NCBI RefSeq assembly: GCF_029240175.1
Contig: NZ_JARBTM010000002.1
Span: forward strand, 124,001-188,000
Length of the DNA: 64,000 bases
Reading direction: 5' to 3'
Source: Anaerosolibacter sp.
GTDB lineage: Bacteria > Bacillota > Clostridia > Peptostreptococcales > Thermotaleaceae
The position numbers were made by a program, and so were the translations under genes. Shown here piece after piece: positions 51,058 through 58,745 of this stretch. Numbering within the stretch: position 1 is the stretch's first letter; every line of letters begins with the position of its first letter. The notes below the pieces were generated by a model. It saw nothing but the letters and a program-made list of their open reading frames with translations, was not told the DNA's origin and ran no database searches.

Positions 51058-52389
51058 ATGGATAAGCAGCTAATTAATTTCATTCGTGAAGCAGGAATTG
51101 TGGGTGCAGGGGGCGCAGGATTTCCCACCCATGTGAAGGTAAATGGAAAAGCTGAATATATCGTAGTAAATGGGGCTGAATGTGAGCCCCTGCTGCGAGT
51201 AGACCAGCAATTGATGACCTTTAAAGCAGCTGAGGTTCTAGAAGGATTAAAAGCGATTGTAAAGGAAACAGGGGCCCAGAAAGGAATCATCGCTTTAAAG
51301 AAGAAATACAAATTGGCCATCGAGGCTTTAGGAAGAGAGATTCATCCAGGGGATCCCATCGAGATTTTTGAACTGGGGGACTTTTATCCGGCAGGGGATG
51401 AACAAATCACAGTATATGAAGTATTGAAACGTATTGTGCCTGAAGGCGGTATTCCTCTCCAGGTAGGCGTGATTGTTACCAATGTGGAAACCTTGTTAAA
51501 TGTCAGCAATGCCATGAAGGGAATACCTGTAACCCATAAGTACCTAACCGTTACTGGGGCAGTAAGAAAACCTGTTACAGTGAAAGTCCCTGTTGGCATA
51601 AGTATTCGAGAAGTGATCGCATTGGCTGGCGGGGCAACGGTGGATCGATTTAAGGTGATTGATGGGGGCCCTATGATGGGGAAAATTGTGGAGAATATCG
51701 ACAAACCCATTACCAAAACATCAAAGGGGATTATCGTGCTGCCAGAGGAACATTCATTGATTCAGGGCAAGGTAAGGTCTATAGAAATCATGCTCAGACA
51801 AGCAAGAACAGCCTGCTGTCACTGCTCTCTATGTACTGAAGTCTGTCCAAGAAACTTGCTTGGGCACAAGCTTCATCCGGATAAACTGATGAGAATCGCC
51901 AGCTACAATAGTACTTGCGAAAACGATGTATCCGTTACGGAAGCTTTTCTATGCTGTGAATGCGGGCTATGTGAGACTGCATGTATCATGAACCTTCAAC
52001 CTTGGAAATTAAATCAGTTTTTAAAGGGGAAATTAAGCAGTGCAGGCATTAAGAATCCTAACAACAGGCAGCCTGTGAGAACCAACGAGTTTAGAGACTA
52101 TCGAAAGTTTCCAGTGAAAAAGCTTGTTGCACGATTGGGCCTTGACTTTTATAACGTTGATGCACCACTGGTGGAAAGCGTAAACCATGAGTTCCTATGT
52201 GTTGTGTTAGATAGAAAGCAGCATATTGGGGTTAAGACAGAGCCTTTGGTGCAAGCAGGAGATGTTGTGGCATTGGGGCAGGCTGTTGCAGATGTAAAAG
52301 AGGGTCAATTGGGGGCAAAGATTCATGCCAGCATTGATGGCATCGTACAAAGGATCGATGAAAATGTGATAGAAATTTGTAAACGATAA
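51058..52389 (+). CDS. pduS: PduS, RnfC-like corrinoid reductase
   Basis: This 443-residue protein has an NADH/FMN-binding RnfC-like core (GIVGAGGAGFPTHVKVNGKA, VVNGAECEPLLRVDQQL, VTNVETLLNVSNAM, VIDGGPMMG) and two [4Fe-4S] motifs (CCHCSLCTEVCPRN, CCECGLCETACIMN). It reduces cob(II)alamin for PduO and can bind the shell protein PduT. A C-terminal biotinyl-like region follows. ATG at 51058 follows GAGGTGG. Confidence 0.94.
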   Translation: MDKQLINFIREAGIVGAGGAGFPTHVKVNGKAEYIVVNGAECEPLLRVDQQLMTFKAAEVLEGLKAIVKETGAQKGIIALKKKYKLAIEALGREIHPGDPIEIFELGDFYPAGDEQITVYEVLKRIVPEGGIPLQVGVIVTNVETLLNVSNAMKGIPVTHKYLTVTGAVRKPVTVKVPVGISIREVIALAGGATVDRFKVIDGGPMMGKIVENIDKPITKTSKGIIVLPEEHSLIQGKVRSIEIMLRQARTACCHCSLCTEVCPRNLLGHKLHPDKLMRIASYNSTCENDVSVTEAFLCCECGLCETACIMNLQPWKLNQFLKGKLSSAGIKNPNNRQPVRTNEFRDYRKFPVKKLVARLGLDFYNVDAPLVESVNHEFLCVVLDRKQHIGVKTEPLVQAGDVVALGQAVADVKEGQLGAKIHASIDGIVQRIDENVIEICKR

Positions 52390-52401
52390 GGGGGAAAAAG
52401 T

Positions 52402-53262
52402 ATGTTTAGCATGGAATTAATTTTAGCAGCTTTTGGCGGTGGTGTTTTTGGTGCTTTAATTGGGGCATTACCAGCATTTATATTCACTGGATTTGTGGGA
52501 TTGATCGGTGTTGCAGTGCTTGCATCCGGTGGTGCTGGAACAATTTTAGGCGATGTGGTTTTTGGAACGTTATTGGGACCTCATATTGCCTTTGCAGGAG
52601 GCGTAGCAGCGGCAGCCTATGCAGCCAATAAGAAGAATTATTTAGCAAGCGGCGGCGATATTTTGACGCCTCTAAAGAAAACCAATGATGTAAGTGTTAT
52701 TTTGGTAGGCGGTATTTTTGGAATTTTAGGATATATCATTAATGGTTTCTATGCTTCTATGGCATTGCCTACAGACACAGTTGCAATGACAGTGTTTACA
52801 TCAGGTATTATTGCACGATTTGCCTTCGGTCAAACGGGATTATTTGGCAAGTACAGCGCTCAAAGTGAAGTTGCTGCTACCACAGAATTAGGAAAAAGAA
52901 GCTTTGTGCCTGATTCCAAATCATTTGCTTTTATTGCGTTGTATTCCTTTGGCTTAGGTTTAGTGATTTCATATCTTGTGGATCTTACACAAATCAATGT
53001 TCTTGGTTTCTGTATCAGTGCAGCCCTTTTAATCTTTGCACAAATGGGATTTGACATGCCAGCAACCCATCACATTACTTTGATTGCAGGTTATGCTGCC
53101 ATAGCTACAGGAAACATCTTTATCGGAGCTATTTTCGCGGTGATTTCTGGTATCTTATGTGAAGTAGCGGCATTGACCTTTAACAGCTATTCAGATACCC
53201 ATATCGACCCACCTGCAACGGCTATATTTATTCTTAGCTTTATTATTTTCATATTTATCTGA
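52402..53262 (+). CDS. Polytopic membrane protein in the pdu operon (unfamiliar family)
   Basis: This 286-residue, very hydrophobic protein has about 8-9 helices. It starts MELILAAFGGGVFGALIGAL and has many small-residue runs (AVLASGGAGTILGDVVFGTL, FAGGVAAAAYAANKK, FDMPATHHITLIAGYAAIAT). It is not a PduF-type (MIP) facilitator. I do not recognise its family. Position between pduS and pduT suggests a transporter for the diol, cobalamin or an end product (inference). AGGGGG lies upstream. Its last codons and stop (TTT ATC TGA) belong to the structured repeat that begins at 53254. Confidence 0.75.
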   Translation: MFSMELILAAFGGGVFGALIGALPAFIFTGFVGLIGVAVLASGGAGTILGDVVFGTLLGPHIAFAGGVAAAAYAANKKNYLASGGDILTPLKKTNDVSVILVGGIFGILGYIINGFYASMALPTDTVAMTVFTSGIIARFAFGQTGLFGKYSAQSEVAATTELGKRSFVPDSKSFAFIALYSFGLGLVISYLVDLTQINVLGFCISAALLIFAQMGFDMPATHHITLIAGYAAIATGNIFIGAIFAVISGILCEVAALTFNSYSDTHIDPPATAIFILSFIIFIFI

Positions 53263-53400
53263 TGACTAACAGCTCTAAGATCCCCACTTACATAAGTGGG
53301 GATGAGAGCTGTAAAGTCCCTAGATAACACGACTTGGCGTTCAGGTGGAGTTACCTGTGCCCGCGGGTGCAAACTCCATCTGAACTGAGTCTTAGTTAAT
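53254..53400 (+). repeat. Structured duplicated element, copy A (inside pdu operon)
   Basis: Copy A shares with copy B (58381-58565) the order TTTATC(C/T)GATG(G/A)CTAAC, CTCTAAGA, a hairpin, GATAACACGACTTGGCGTTC, AGGTGGAGTTAC, AACTCCATCTGAA and GAGTCTTAGTT. Helices: AACAGCTCT/AGAGCTGT; TCCCCACTT/AAGTGGGGA; GTTCAGGTGGAGTT/AACTCCATCTGAAC with an extra CCCGCGGG loop. Base pairs change in a compensatory way between copies, so it acts or acted as RNA or folded single-strand DNA. Confidence 0.8.
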
Positions 53401-53433
53401 GTAAATCTTTAGATGATGAGAGAGGCGATGTCC

Positions 53434-53982
53434 ATGAAAAAGTCAATCGGGCTAGTAGAATTTAAAAGTATTGCAAAGGGAATAGAAGCAACGGATGCAA
53501 TGTTAAAAGCTGCCCACGTTGAACTGATCCTTTCTACACCAATATGTCCTGGAAAGTACGTTACATTAATCAGTGGTGATGTGGGTGCCGTAAAAAATGC
53601 TGTGGAAGTCGGAAAACAAACGGGAGACATATTTACCATCGAAAGCTATGTAATTCCCAATGTAAGTCCATCGATCTTTCCTGCTTTGACAGCCACCATG
53701 GATGTGAGCAAAGTTACCTCATTAGGTATTATAGAAACCATATCAGCCATTACCTCCATCGTAGCAGGAGATGTGGCAGTAAAAGCAGCCAATGTCCAGC
53801 TGTTGGAGATTCGGTTGGCCAGGGGATTGGGTGGAAAAGGATTTGTACTGATCTCAGGTGAGGTAGCAGCTGTGAAACAAGCTATTAAGGCCTGTGAAAA
53901 CAACCTGGAGGATACTGGCGGCATTATCAGCGCAGTGGCCATTGCTTCACCGAGCCAAGAACTTGTATCAAAGCTATTATAG
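53434..53982 (+). CDS. pduT: BMC-T shell protein PduT
   Basis: This 182-residue protein has two BMC domains (SIGLVEFKSIAKGIEATDAM and SLGIIETISAITSIVAGDVA). TPICPGKYVTLISGD carries the cysteine that, in PduT trimers, holds a central [4Fe-4S] cluster in the pore. It likely passes electrons between cytosol and lumen together with PduS. ATG at 53434 is 9 bases after GAGAGG; ATG at 53428 is possible. It is separated from pduS by the membrane gene and repeat copy A. Confidence 0.93.
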   Translation: MKKSIGLVEFKSIAKGIEATDAMLKAAHVELILSTPICPGKYVTLISGDVGAVKNAVEVGKQTGDIFTIESYVIPNVSPSIFPALTATMDVSKVTSLGIIETISAITSIVAGDVAVKAANVQLLEIRLARGLGGKGFVLISGEVAAVKQAIKACENNLEDTGGIISAVAIASPSQELVSKLL

Positions 53983-54028
53983 GATGTTTTGTCATCAGCC
54001 TTAGGGAACTATTAGTTCTCTGTGAAGA

Positions 54029-54075
54029 ACAAAAGCATTTCCTTAGAATATATAGCAGGAAATGCTTTTGTTTTT
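54029..54075 (+). terminator. Terminator between pduT and pduQ
   Basis: ACAAAAGCATTTCCT with AGGAAATGCTTTTGT (54029-54071), then TTTTGG. It probably ends the main pdu message or lowers pduQ expression. Confidence 0.85.
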
Positions 54076-54122
54076 GGATAAATTAAGGCTCAAATTTTTT
54101 AAAAGGTTGGAGGGATTATGAA

Positions 54123-55295
54123 ATGAAAAGGTTTTTAGTAAGACCAGAAATATATCATGGAAGCAATGCGCTAAGCTACCTTGAGGGAATCGAGGGAAAG
54201 CGAGCCTTTATTGTAACGGATCCCTTCATGGTAAAGCTTGGCATAGTGACGAAGGTTACGGATATTTTAGAGAAGAAGCACATCCATTATGACATTTTTG
54301 ATGAGGTGGAACCTGACCCATCTCTCGAGACAGTGAAAAAAGGTTTAAATCAAATTATCTATACAAAGCCAGACCTGTTGATTGCCATTGGTGGAGGGTC
54401 ATCCATTGATGCAGCCAAGGCCATCATGTGCTTCTGTATCCACCTAAAGGAGAAATTTGTTGATACCCATAGTATCAAGAAGCCATGGTTTGTGGCCATT
54501 CCAACGACCAGTGGTACAGGGTCTGAGGTGACTTCTTATTCAGTGGTTACAGACAAGGTCAACAATATAAAAATACCTCTGAATGAAGCCCTGATGATTC
54601 CAGATGTGGCTATTTTAGACGAGGAACTGACAAAGACGGTGCCGCCTGGGGTGACTGGTGACACAGGAATGGATGTGCTAACCCATGCTTTGGAGGCCTA
54701 TGTATCGGTTCAAGCCTGTGCCTATACGGATATTTATGCTGAAAAAGCCATTAAGAGCGTTTTCGGATATCTGTTGAGGGCTTTCAAAGATGGAAACGAC
54801 ATGGAGGCAAGGGCAAAGCTTCATAATGGATCGTGTATGGCAGGGATTGCATTTACCAATGCAACATTAGGGATCAACCATAGCCTTGCCCATGCCTTCG
54901 GTGCAAAATTTAAGCTTTCCCATGGAAGAAGTAATGCTATTTTCTTACCGTATGTAATAAACTTCAACGCAGGGCTTGTAAATGGAGTTGTGAAGAATTT
55001 GGCAGTTGCAGAAAGGTATGCATCCATTGCAAAAATATTGAACTTCCCTGCTGCAACAGCTTCAGAGGGGACAAGAAGTCTCATAGAAGGAATAAAGGTG
55101 CTGAATGCTGTCCTAGGGATTCCTGCAGCCATAAAGGATATGAATATCTCAAAGGATGAATTTGAAGGGTGTATACCTGAAATGATAGAAGGTGTTCTAC
55201 AAGATATATGTACGGGGGGGAATCCAATTCATGTGTCGGAAAAAGATATTGACGGATTATTCCGAGAAGCTTTTAAAGGCCTAGATAGGCTATAA
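54123..55295 (+). CDS. pduQ: Iron-containing 1-propanol dehydrogenase
   Basis: This 390-residue type III alcohol dehydrogenase reduces propionaldehyde to 1-propanol and regenerates NAD+. NAD motif AIGGGSSIDAAKAI, PTTSGTGSEVTSYSVV, metal ligands in DTGMDVLTHALEAYVS and GINHSLAHAFGAKFKLSHGR. It is preceded by a terminator, so it may have its own promoter. GGAGG lies 9 bases before the ATG. Confidence 0.95.
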   Translation: MKRFLVRPEIYHGSNALSYLEGIEGKRAFIVTDPFMVKLGIVTKVTDILEKKHIHYDIFDEVEPDPSLETVKKGLNQIIYTKPDLLIAIGGGSSIDAAKAIMCFCIHLKEKFVDTHSIKKPWFVAIPTTSGTGSEVTSYSVVTDKVNNIKIPLNEALMIPDVAILDEELTKTVPPGVTGDTGMDVLTHALEAYVSVQACAYTDIYAEKAIKSVFGYLLRAFKDGNDMEARAKLHNGSCMAGIAFTNATLGINHSLAHAFGAKFKLSHGRSNAIFLPYVINFNAGLVNGVVKNLAVAERYASIAKILNFPAATASEGTRSLIEGIKVLNAVLGIPAAIKDMNISKDEFEGCIPEMIEGVLQDICTGGNPIHVSEKDIDGLFREAFKGLDRL

Positions 55296-55310
55296 AGAGG
55301 ATATAAAACA

Positions 55311-55352
55311 GAGCTATCAGGATCAGTGATCAGAACCTCATAGCTCTTTTGC
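55311..55352. terminator. Terminator between pduQ and ABC-F gene
   Basis: AGAGCTAT(C) ... ATAGCTCT with an inner ATCAGTGAT and TTTTGCTTT after it; convergent genes. Confidence 0.75.
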
Positions 55353-55358
55353 TTTATT

Positions 55359-57248
55359 CTATTCTTGAAGTTGTACCCATTCCTCCATCAAACGATCTAG
55401 ATTGATCTGTAGAGCGTCCTTTTCAGCAAAGGCGATTTGGAGCTTTTCATGATTCGATGACCATTCTTGGATATATTCATCTTTTTCTTGAATGAATTTC
55501 TGTAAGATTTCTATTTCTTCTTCAATTTTTACGATGCGGCGTTCCCTGTGTTTCTGTTGATTGACAGGTTGGCGAACTGTTTCAATCACAGGCTTCTGCG
55601 TCTTATTGATCACAGGTACAGTTTGAATAGGGGAAGTTCTTTTCTCACGATAGTAGTCATAATTGCCTAGATAGTCTACCAGCTTACCTGAATCCAACGC
55701 TACGATACGATCCGCTAACTTATTGATAAAGTAGCGGTCATGGGATATAAAGAATATGGTGCCGGAAAAATCATCTAAGGCTTCCTCCAACATTTCTCTG
55801 GAATCAATATCTAAATGATTGGTAGGCTCATCCAGTATGAGGAAATGAAGGTCATGCATCATCAATTGGCACAGCTTAAGCCTAGATTTTTGTCCTCCGG
55901 ATAAATTCTCCACCTTACGAAAAACATCTTCTCCGAAAAAAAGAAACTTTGCTAATCGATGGCGTGCTTCTCCCTCAGTGATGGTCAGGCCTTCACGAAA
56001 AGCCTGGAGCACCGTGTGTTGTGGGTGAGGAAAGATGATATCCTGCTCTAAATAGCCAATTTTCACATTGGAGCCTACTTTAATCTCCCCTGCGTCAGGA
56101 ATATACTGTTGAAGAATCCCTTTAATCAATGTGGATTTACCTGAGCCATTTTTACCTAAAAGGGCCACCCGCTCACCAGACCGGATGTGTAAGTGAATAT
56201 CCTCTAAAAGCGGTTGCCCACCATATCGTTTCTTAAGGCCCTGGATTTTGACCACGTCCTTGCTGGACGATTGGGTGTTTTGAAACTGCAGCTGAATTTT
56301 CCTGCGATCCATAGTAGGTCTATCTATATGATCCATACGTGCAATTCTTTTTTCCATATTGGCTATCTTTATAAACATCTTGGGATTACCAGAGCGATTA
56401 CCCCAATCTCTGAAGCGGGCAATGGCTTCTTCCATGGCTTTTATTTTCTTTTGCTGATCTTTGAAGGCATCGAACTGTTCCATGAGCAGTCGGTCCTTTT
56501 CTGCCACATAGTAGGAGTAATTACCCCCATAAACAGCAGCCTCACCATCTTCAATCTCAATGATCTTATTCACTGCCGCATCTAGAAAATATCGATCATG
56601 GGATATGATCAAAACACTGCCCTTGTAGCTGGCAATAAAATCCTCCAGCCACTCGATGGCATCTATATCTAAATGATTGGTAGGCTCATCCAATAACAAT
56701 ATGTCAGGGTTCAGCAAGAGAATTTTACCCAATTGAACGGTAGTCTTTTCACCGCCGCTTAGGGTAGAAAATCTTCTTTTTTTGAAATTTCCGCTGATCT
56801 TTAAACCCGTACATATTTTAGAAAGGGACTCTTCAATGGTGTATCCGCCTTTCGTTTCAAATTCTAATTGTAGTTCTCCGTATCTTTTCATCGCCTGCTC
56901 TAGGGGAATATTTTGTAAAGTAGACATTTGCTCTTCTAAAATTTCCAAGTCATTTTTGATTTCCATCAAGGGAGCAAAGGCTTCATATAGAATATCATTT
57001 ACGGTAATGTGGTCTGGGTACACTGGAATTTGGTGAAGATAACCAACGGAAGCGCCTTTTCGAATGGCCAGCATGCCTCCATCATAATTCTCCAATCCGG
57101 AGATAATTTTAAAAATTGTTGTTTTTCCGGTACCATTGGCACCAACCAAGCCTACTTTTTCATGGGAAAGGACTTCAAAGCTGATGCTGTGGAGAACCTT
57201 ATGAGCCCCATAATATTTTTCTAATTCCTTTAATGCAATCTCAATCAT
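55359..57248 (-). CDS. ABC-F family ATPase (ribosome-protection/translation factor)
   Basis: This 629-residue cytoplasmic protein has two ABC domains and no membrane helices. Walker A GANGTGKTT and GKNGSGKST, signature TLSGGEKTTVQLGK and NLSGGQKSRLKL, Walker B LLLDEPTNHLD and LILDEPTNHLD. A charged interdomain linker (FKDQQKKIKAMEEAIARFRD) and a long C-terminal coiled coil (IVKIEEEIEILQKFIQEKDE) are present. ABC-F proteins bind the ribosomal E site; some give antibiotic resistance, others tune translation. ATG at 57248 has AAGGAGG 7 bases upstream. The leader holds tandem hairpins and a small ORF, typical of inducible ABC-F genes. Confidence 0.92.
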   Translation of the reverse strand: MIEIALKELEKYYGAHKVLHSISFEVLSHEKVGLVGANGTGKTTIFKIISGLENYDGGMLAIRKGASVGYLHQIPVYPDHITVNDILYEAFAPLMEIKNDLEILEEQMSTLQNIPLEQAMKRYGELQLEFETKGGYTIEESLSKICTGLKISGNFKKRRFSTLSGGEKTTVQLGKILLLNPDILLLDEPTNHLDIDAIEWLEDFIASYKGSVLIISHDRYFLDAAVNKIIEIEDGEAAVYGGNYSYYVAEKDRLLMEQFDAFKDQQKKIKAMEEAIARFRDWGNRSGNPKMFIKIANMEKRIARMDHIDRPTMDRRKIQLQFQNTQSSSKDVVKIQGLKKRYGGQPLLEDIHLHIRSGERVALLGKNGSGKSTLIKGILQQYIPDAGEIKVGSNVKIGYLEQDIIFPHPQHTVLQAFREGLTITEGEARHRLAKFLFFGEDVFRKVENLSGGQKSRLKLCQLMMHDLHFLILDEPTNHLDIDSREMLEEALDDFSGTIFFISHDRYFINKLADRIVALDSGKLVDYLGNYDYYREKRTSPIQTVPVINKTQKPVIETVRQPVNQQKHRERRIVKIEEEIEILQKFIQEKDEYIQEWSSNHEKLQIAFAEKDALQINLDRLMEEWVQLQE

Positions 57249-57275
57249 TTTTATCCTCCTTCTCTTGCTCAAAAA

Positions 57276-57308
57276 ATTAAGCCTAGACAAGTAATAATTG
57301 CCTAGACA
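57276..57308 (-). terminator. Attenuator hairpin 2, just before the ABC-F ribosome site
   Basis: On the minus strand GTCTAGGC-AATTATTACTT-GTCTAGGC then TTAATTTTTT. Stem by G-U-containing self-pairing of two GTCTAGGC boxes; 28 bases before the ABC-F start. Confidence 0.6.
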
Positions 57309-57368
57309 TAGGGATATAGGTAACAGAAGGATGCACCAATAGAAAGGGACACCAAGTCTCCAGTATAT

Positions 57369-57400
57369 AAAAAGCCTAGGCAAGTAACATCTCCCTAGGC
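57369..57400 (-). terminator. Attenuator hairpin 1 in the ABC-F leader
   Basis: On the minus strand GCCTAGG-GAGATGTTACTTG-CCTAGGC followed by TTTTT. It lies between the 42-codon ORF and the ABC-F gene. The four GCCTAGGC/GTCTAGGC boxes of the two hairpins can pair in alternative ways. Confidence 0.75.
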
Positions 57401-57436
57401 CGATCAATCGGTATAAGCATTGTAAAGATGATGTAC

Positions 57437-57565
57437 TTACTTTAAGTTAACATAATATTCGATTTTGGACAGAGTACCCCCTAAAATAGCAAAATTGAAC
57501 GTAATGCCAGAGTTTGTAACAGGTAGTCTATCTAAAATCGTGTTAACCAAAAGCTGCTTTTTCAT
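57437..57565 (-). CDS. Small ORF (42 residues) in the ABC-F leader
   Basis: AAGGAGGTG is 7 bases before the ATG, an optimal site. The product is MKKQLLVNTILDRLPVTNSG followed by ITFNFAILGGTLSKIEYYVN and LK. It is not recognised. It follows a good promoter and precedes hairpin 1 by about 37 bases. It may be a leader peptide whose translation controls attenuation of the ABC-F gene, or an independent small protein. Confidence 0.65.
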   Translation of the reverse strand: MKKQLLVNTILDRLPVTNSGITFNFAILGGTLSKIEYYVNLK

Positions 57566-57595
57566 CCTTACACCTCCTTATATAAATTCATCTAT

Positions 57596-57625
57596 ATTTT
57601 ACCACACTATTATGAAAGTTATCAA
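57596..57625 (-). promoter_or_regulatory. Promoter for the small ORF/ABC-F transcript
   Basis: On the minus strand TTGATA (57625-57620), 18-bp spacer, TAAAAT (57601-57596). It starts only 8 bases after the peroxiredoxin stop. Confidence 0.65.
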
Positions 57626-57632
57626 TGTTTTT

Positions 57633-58316
57633 TCAATATTTGCCTACATATTCCCATCCTGTGGGTATGCCTGGCTCGCCCGGCGTCCAGCCCGATGGCG
57701 CGCCCATACCTGTTCTTTCCGTATATTGCAGTCCTGCTAATATGCGTAAAATCTCATCAATATTTCTTCCTACAGGCTGTGGGTTTACAGAGAAGGCTTG
57801 AATTTTTCCTTCAGGATCAATAATAAAGGTGGCGCGATAGGCATAGCCGCCAGATTCATCGAGAATGCCATAGGTCTTTGATACCTCATGGGTACGATCA
57901 GAAAGCATTGGGAAATTGATTTTTTTCCCTGAGGGAGAGATCTCCATAAACACCTTATGGGAAAAAATACTATCAGTACTTATGGCTAGTACCACGGTGT
58001 CTAGGGCTTCGAATTGACTTTTTCGGTCAGCAACTGCTGCCAGTTCTGTAGGTCAGACATAGGTGAAATCGGAACCATAGAAAAAGAGAACCACCCATTT
58101 CCCACGATAATCTGAGAGGCTGACATCTGTGGGTTCCCCCTCAATGATGGCCTCTACTGTGAAGTCCGGGGCTTCATCTTCCAAATCAAAAAAGTCATAG
58201 AAACTTTTTTCCTGTCCTTGGCCAGGAGAGGAGGGATTCGATCTATAATAAGATATTTCGCTGCCGTACAAGGTGCGCCAATAGGGATTTACATAAGGAT
58301 ACTCAGGAAAGTGCAT
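57633..58316 (-). CDS. prxU: Selenocysteine-containing peroxiredoxin (in-frame TGA)
   Basis: This is a single peroxiredoxin reading frame of 227 residues, interrupted only by TGA at 58055-58053. The context is GSDFTYV-TGA-PTELAAV, exactly where peroxiredoxins carry the peroxidatic Cys (TYVCPTE). The rest of the fold continues in frame ([40 protein letters not shown]). Reading TGA as selenocysteine (U88) restores a full enzyme that reduces peroxides. The protein has no cysteine at all, and the usual resolving Cys position near the end is Ala (GAPSGWTPG). ATG at 58316 follows AAAGGAGG. An N-terminal extension of about 45 residues is unusual. Confidence 0.88.
58025..58041 (-). promoter_or_regulatory. 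SECIS-like hairpin after the TGA codon
   Basis: Eleven bases after the TGA the minus strand reads GGCAGCAGTTGCTGACC. Stem GG-CAGC/GCTG-A-CC with loop AGTT containing the G-U expected of bacterial SECIS loops. Confidence 0.7.
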
Positions 58317-58341
58317 AAGGAAGCCTCCTTTGGGTTTATTT

Positions 58342-58368
58342 ACTATATCATATTCCAAAGGAAGACAA
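58342..58368 (-). promoter_or_regulatory. Promoter of the peroxiredoxin gene
   Basis: On the minus strand TTGTCT (58368-58363), 15-bp spacer, and extended -10 TGA-TATAGT (58347-58342). Confidence 0.5.
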
Positions 58369-58380
58369 CTCGTTCGAGAT

Positions 58381-58565
58381 TTTATCCGATGGCTAACAAC
58401 TCTAAGACTCCCGCTTGCACGCTGTGTAAGCGATGATCAATAAATCAAAGATTTATGATCCCTGCTTATACGAGCGGGAGACAAGAGTTGTACAGCCCCT
58501 GGATAACACGACTTGGCGTTCAGGTGGAGTTACAAACTCCATCTGAATTGAGTCTTAGTTGATAT
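58381..58565 (+). repeat. Structured duplicated element, copy B
   Basis: Copy B matches copy A at 53254-53400. Helices AACAACTCT/AGAGTTGT and CTCCCGCT/AGCGGGAG replace A's AACAGCTCT/AGAGCTGT and CCCCACT/AGTGGGG by paired changes. It has an extra insert (58420-58467) in the first hairpin and a shorter loop in the GTTCAGGTGGAGTT stem. CTAAGACTC also pairs with GAGTCTTAG. It lies between the 30-residue gene and prxU. Confidence 0.8.
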
Positions 58566-58658
58566 CTATATTTTCTCATGTTTATGAAGCCAGTAGATGA
58601 GAAGAAAGCCTAAAAGAATAAATGAAAAAGTCAAGATGCTTTGCATGAGTAGTCCCAT
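58566..58658 (-). CDS. Tiny membrane protein, 30 residues
   Basis: GGGAGG lies 7 bases before ATG. The product is MGLLMQSILTFSFILLGFLL followed by IYWLHKHEKI, one membrane helix with a basic end. No family recognised. A good ribosome site supports it; no terminator is seen before repeat copy B. Confidence 0.55.
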   Translation of the reverse strand: MGLLMQSILTFSFILLGFLLIYWLHKHEKI

Positions 58659-58745
58659 AAGATATCCTCCCGTATAAAAGGTGAAAAATAATAACACATT
58701 ATTAGTATGATTGATAACCCTAGAATTATCCGAGGAGAGAAGTGT

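Noticed and set aside
57249-57407. 53-residue N-terminal extension of the ABC-F protein
   Set aside because: AAGGAGG precedes ATG at 57248, family members start there, and the extension runs through attenuator hairpins.
57376-57420. 14-codon leader peptide MLIPIDRPREMLLA overlapping attenuator hairpin 1
   Set aside because: No ribosome binding site before its ATG; the 42-codon ORF upstream is much better supported.
57465-57740. Plus-strand 91-residue ORF
   Set aside because: Opposite to the 42-codon ORF and the peroxiredoxin end; no ribosome site or recognisable protein.
57633-58358. Two separate ORFs or a broken peroxiredoxin pseudogene
   Set aside because: Both parts are in one frame, separated only by TGA at the catalytic position with a SECIS-like hairpin, which fits a selenoprotein better.
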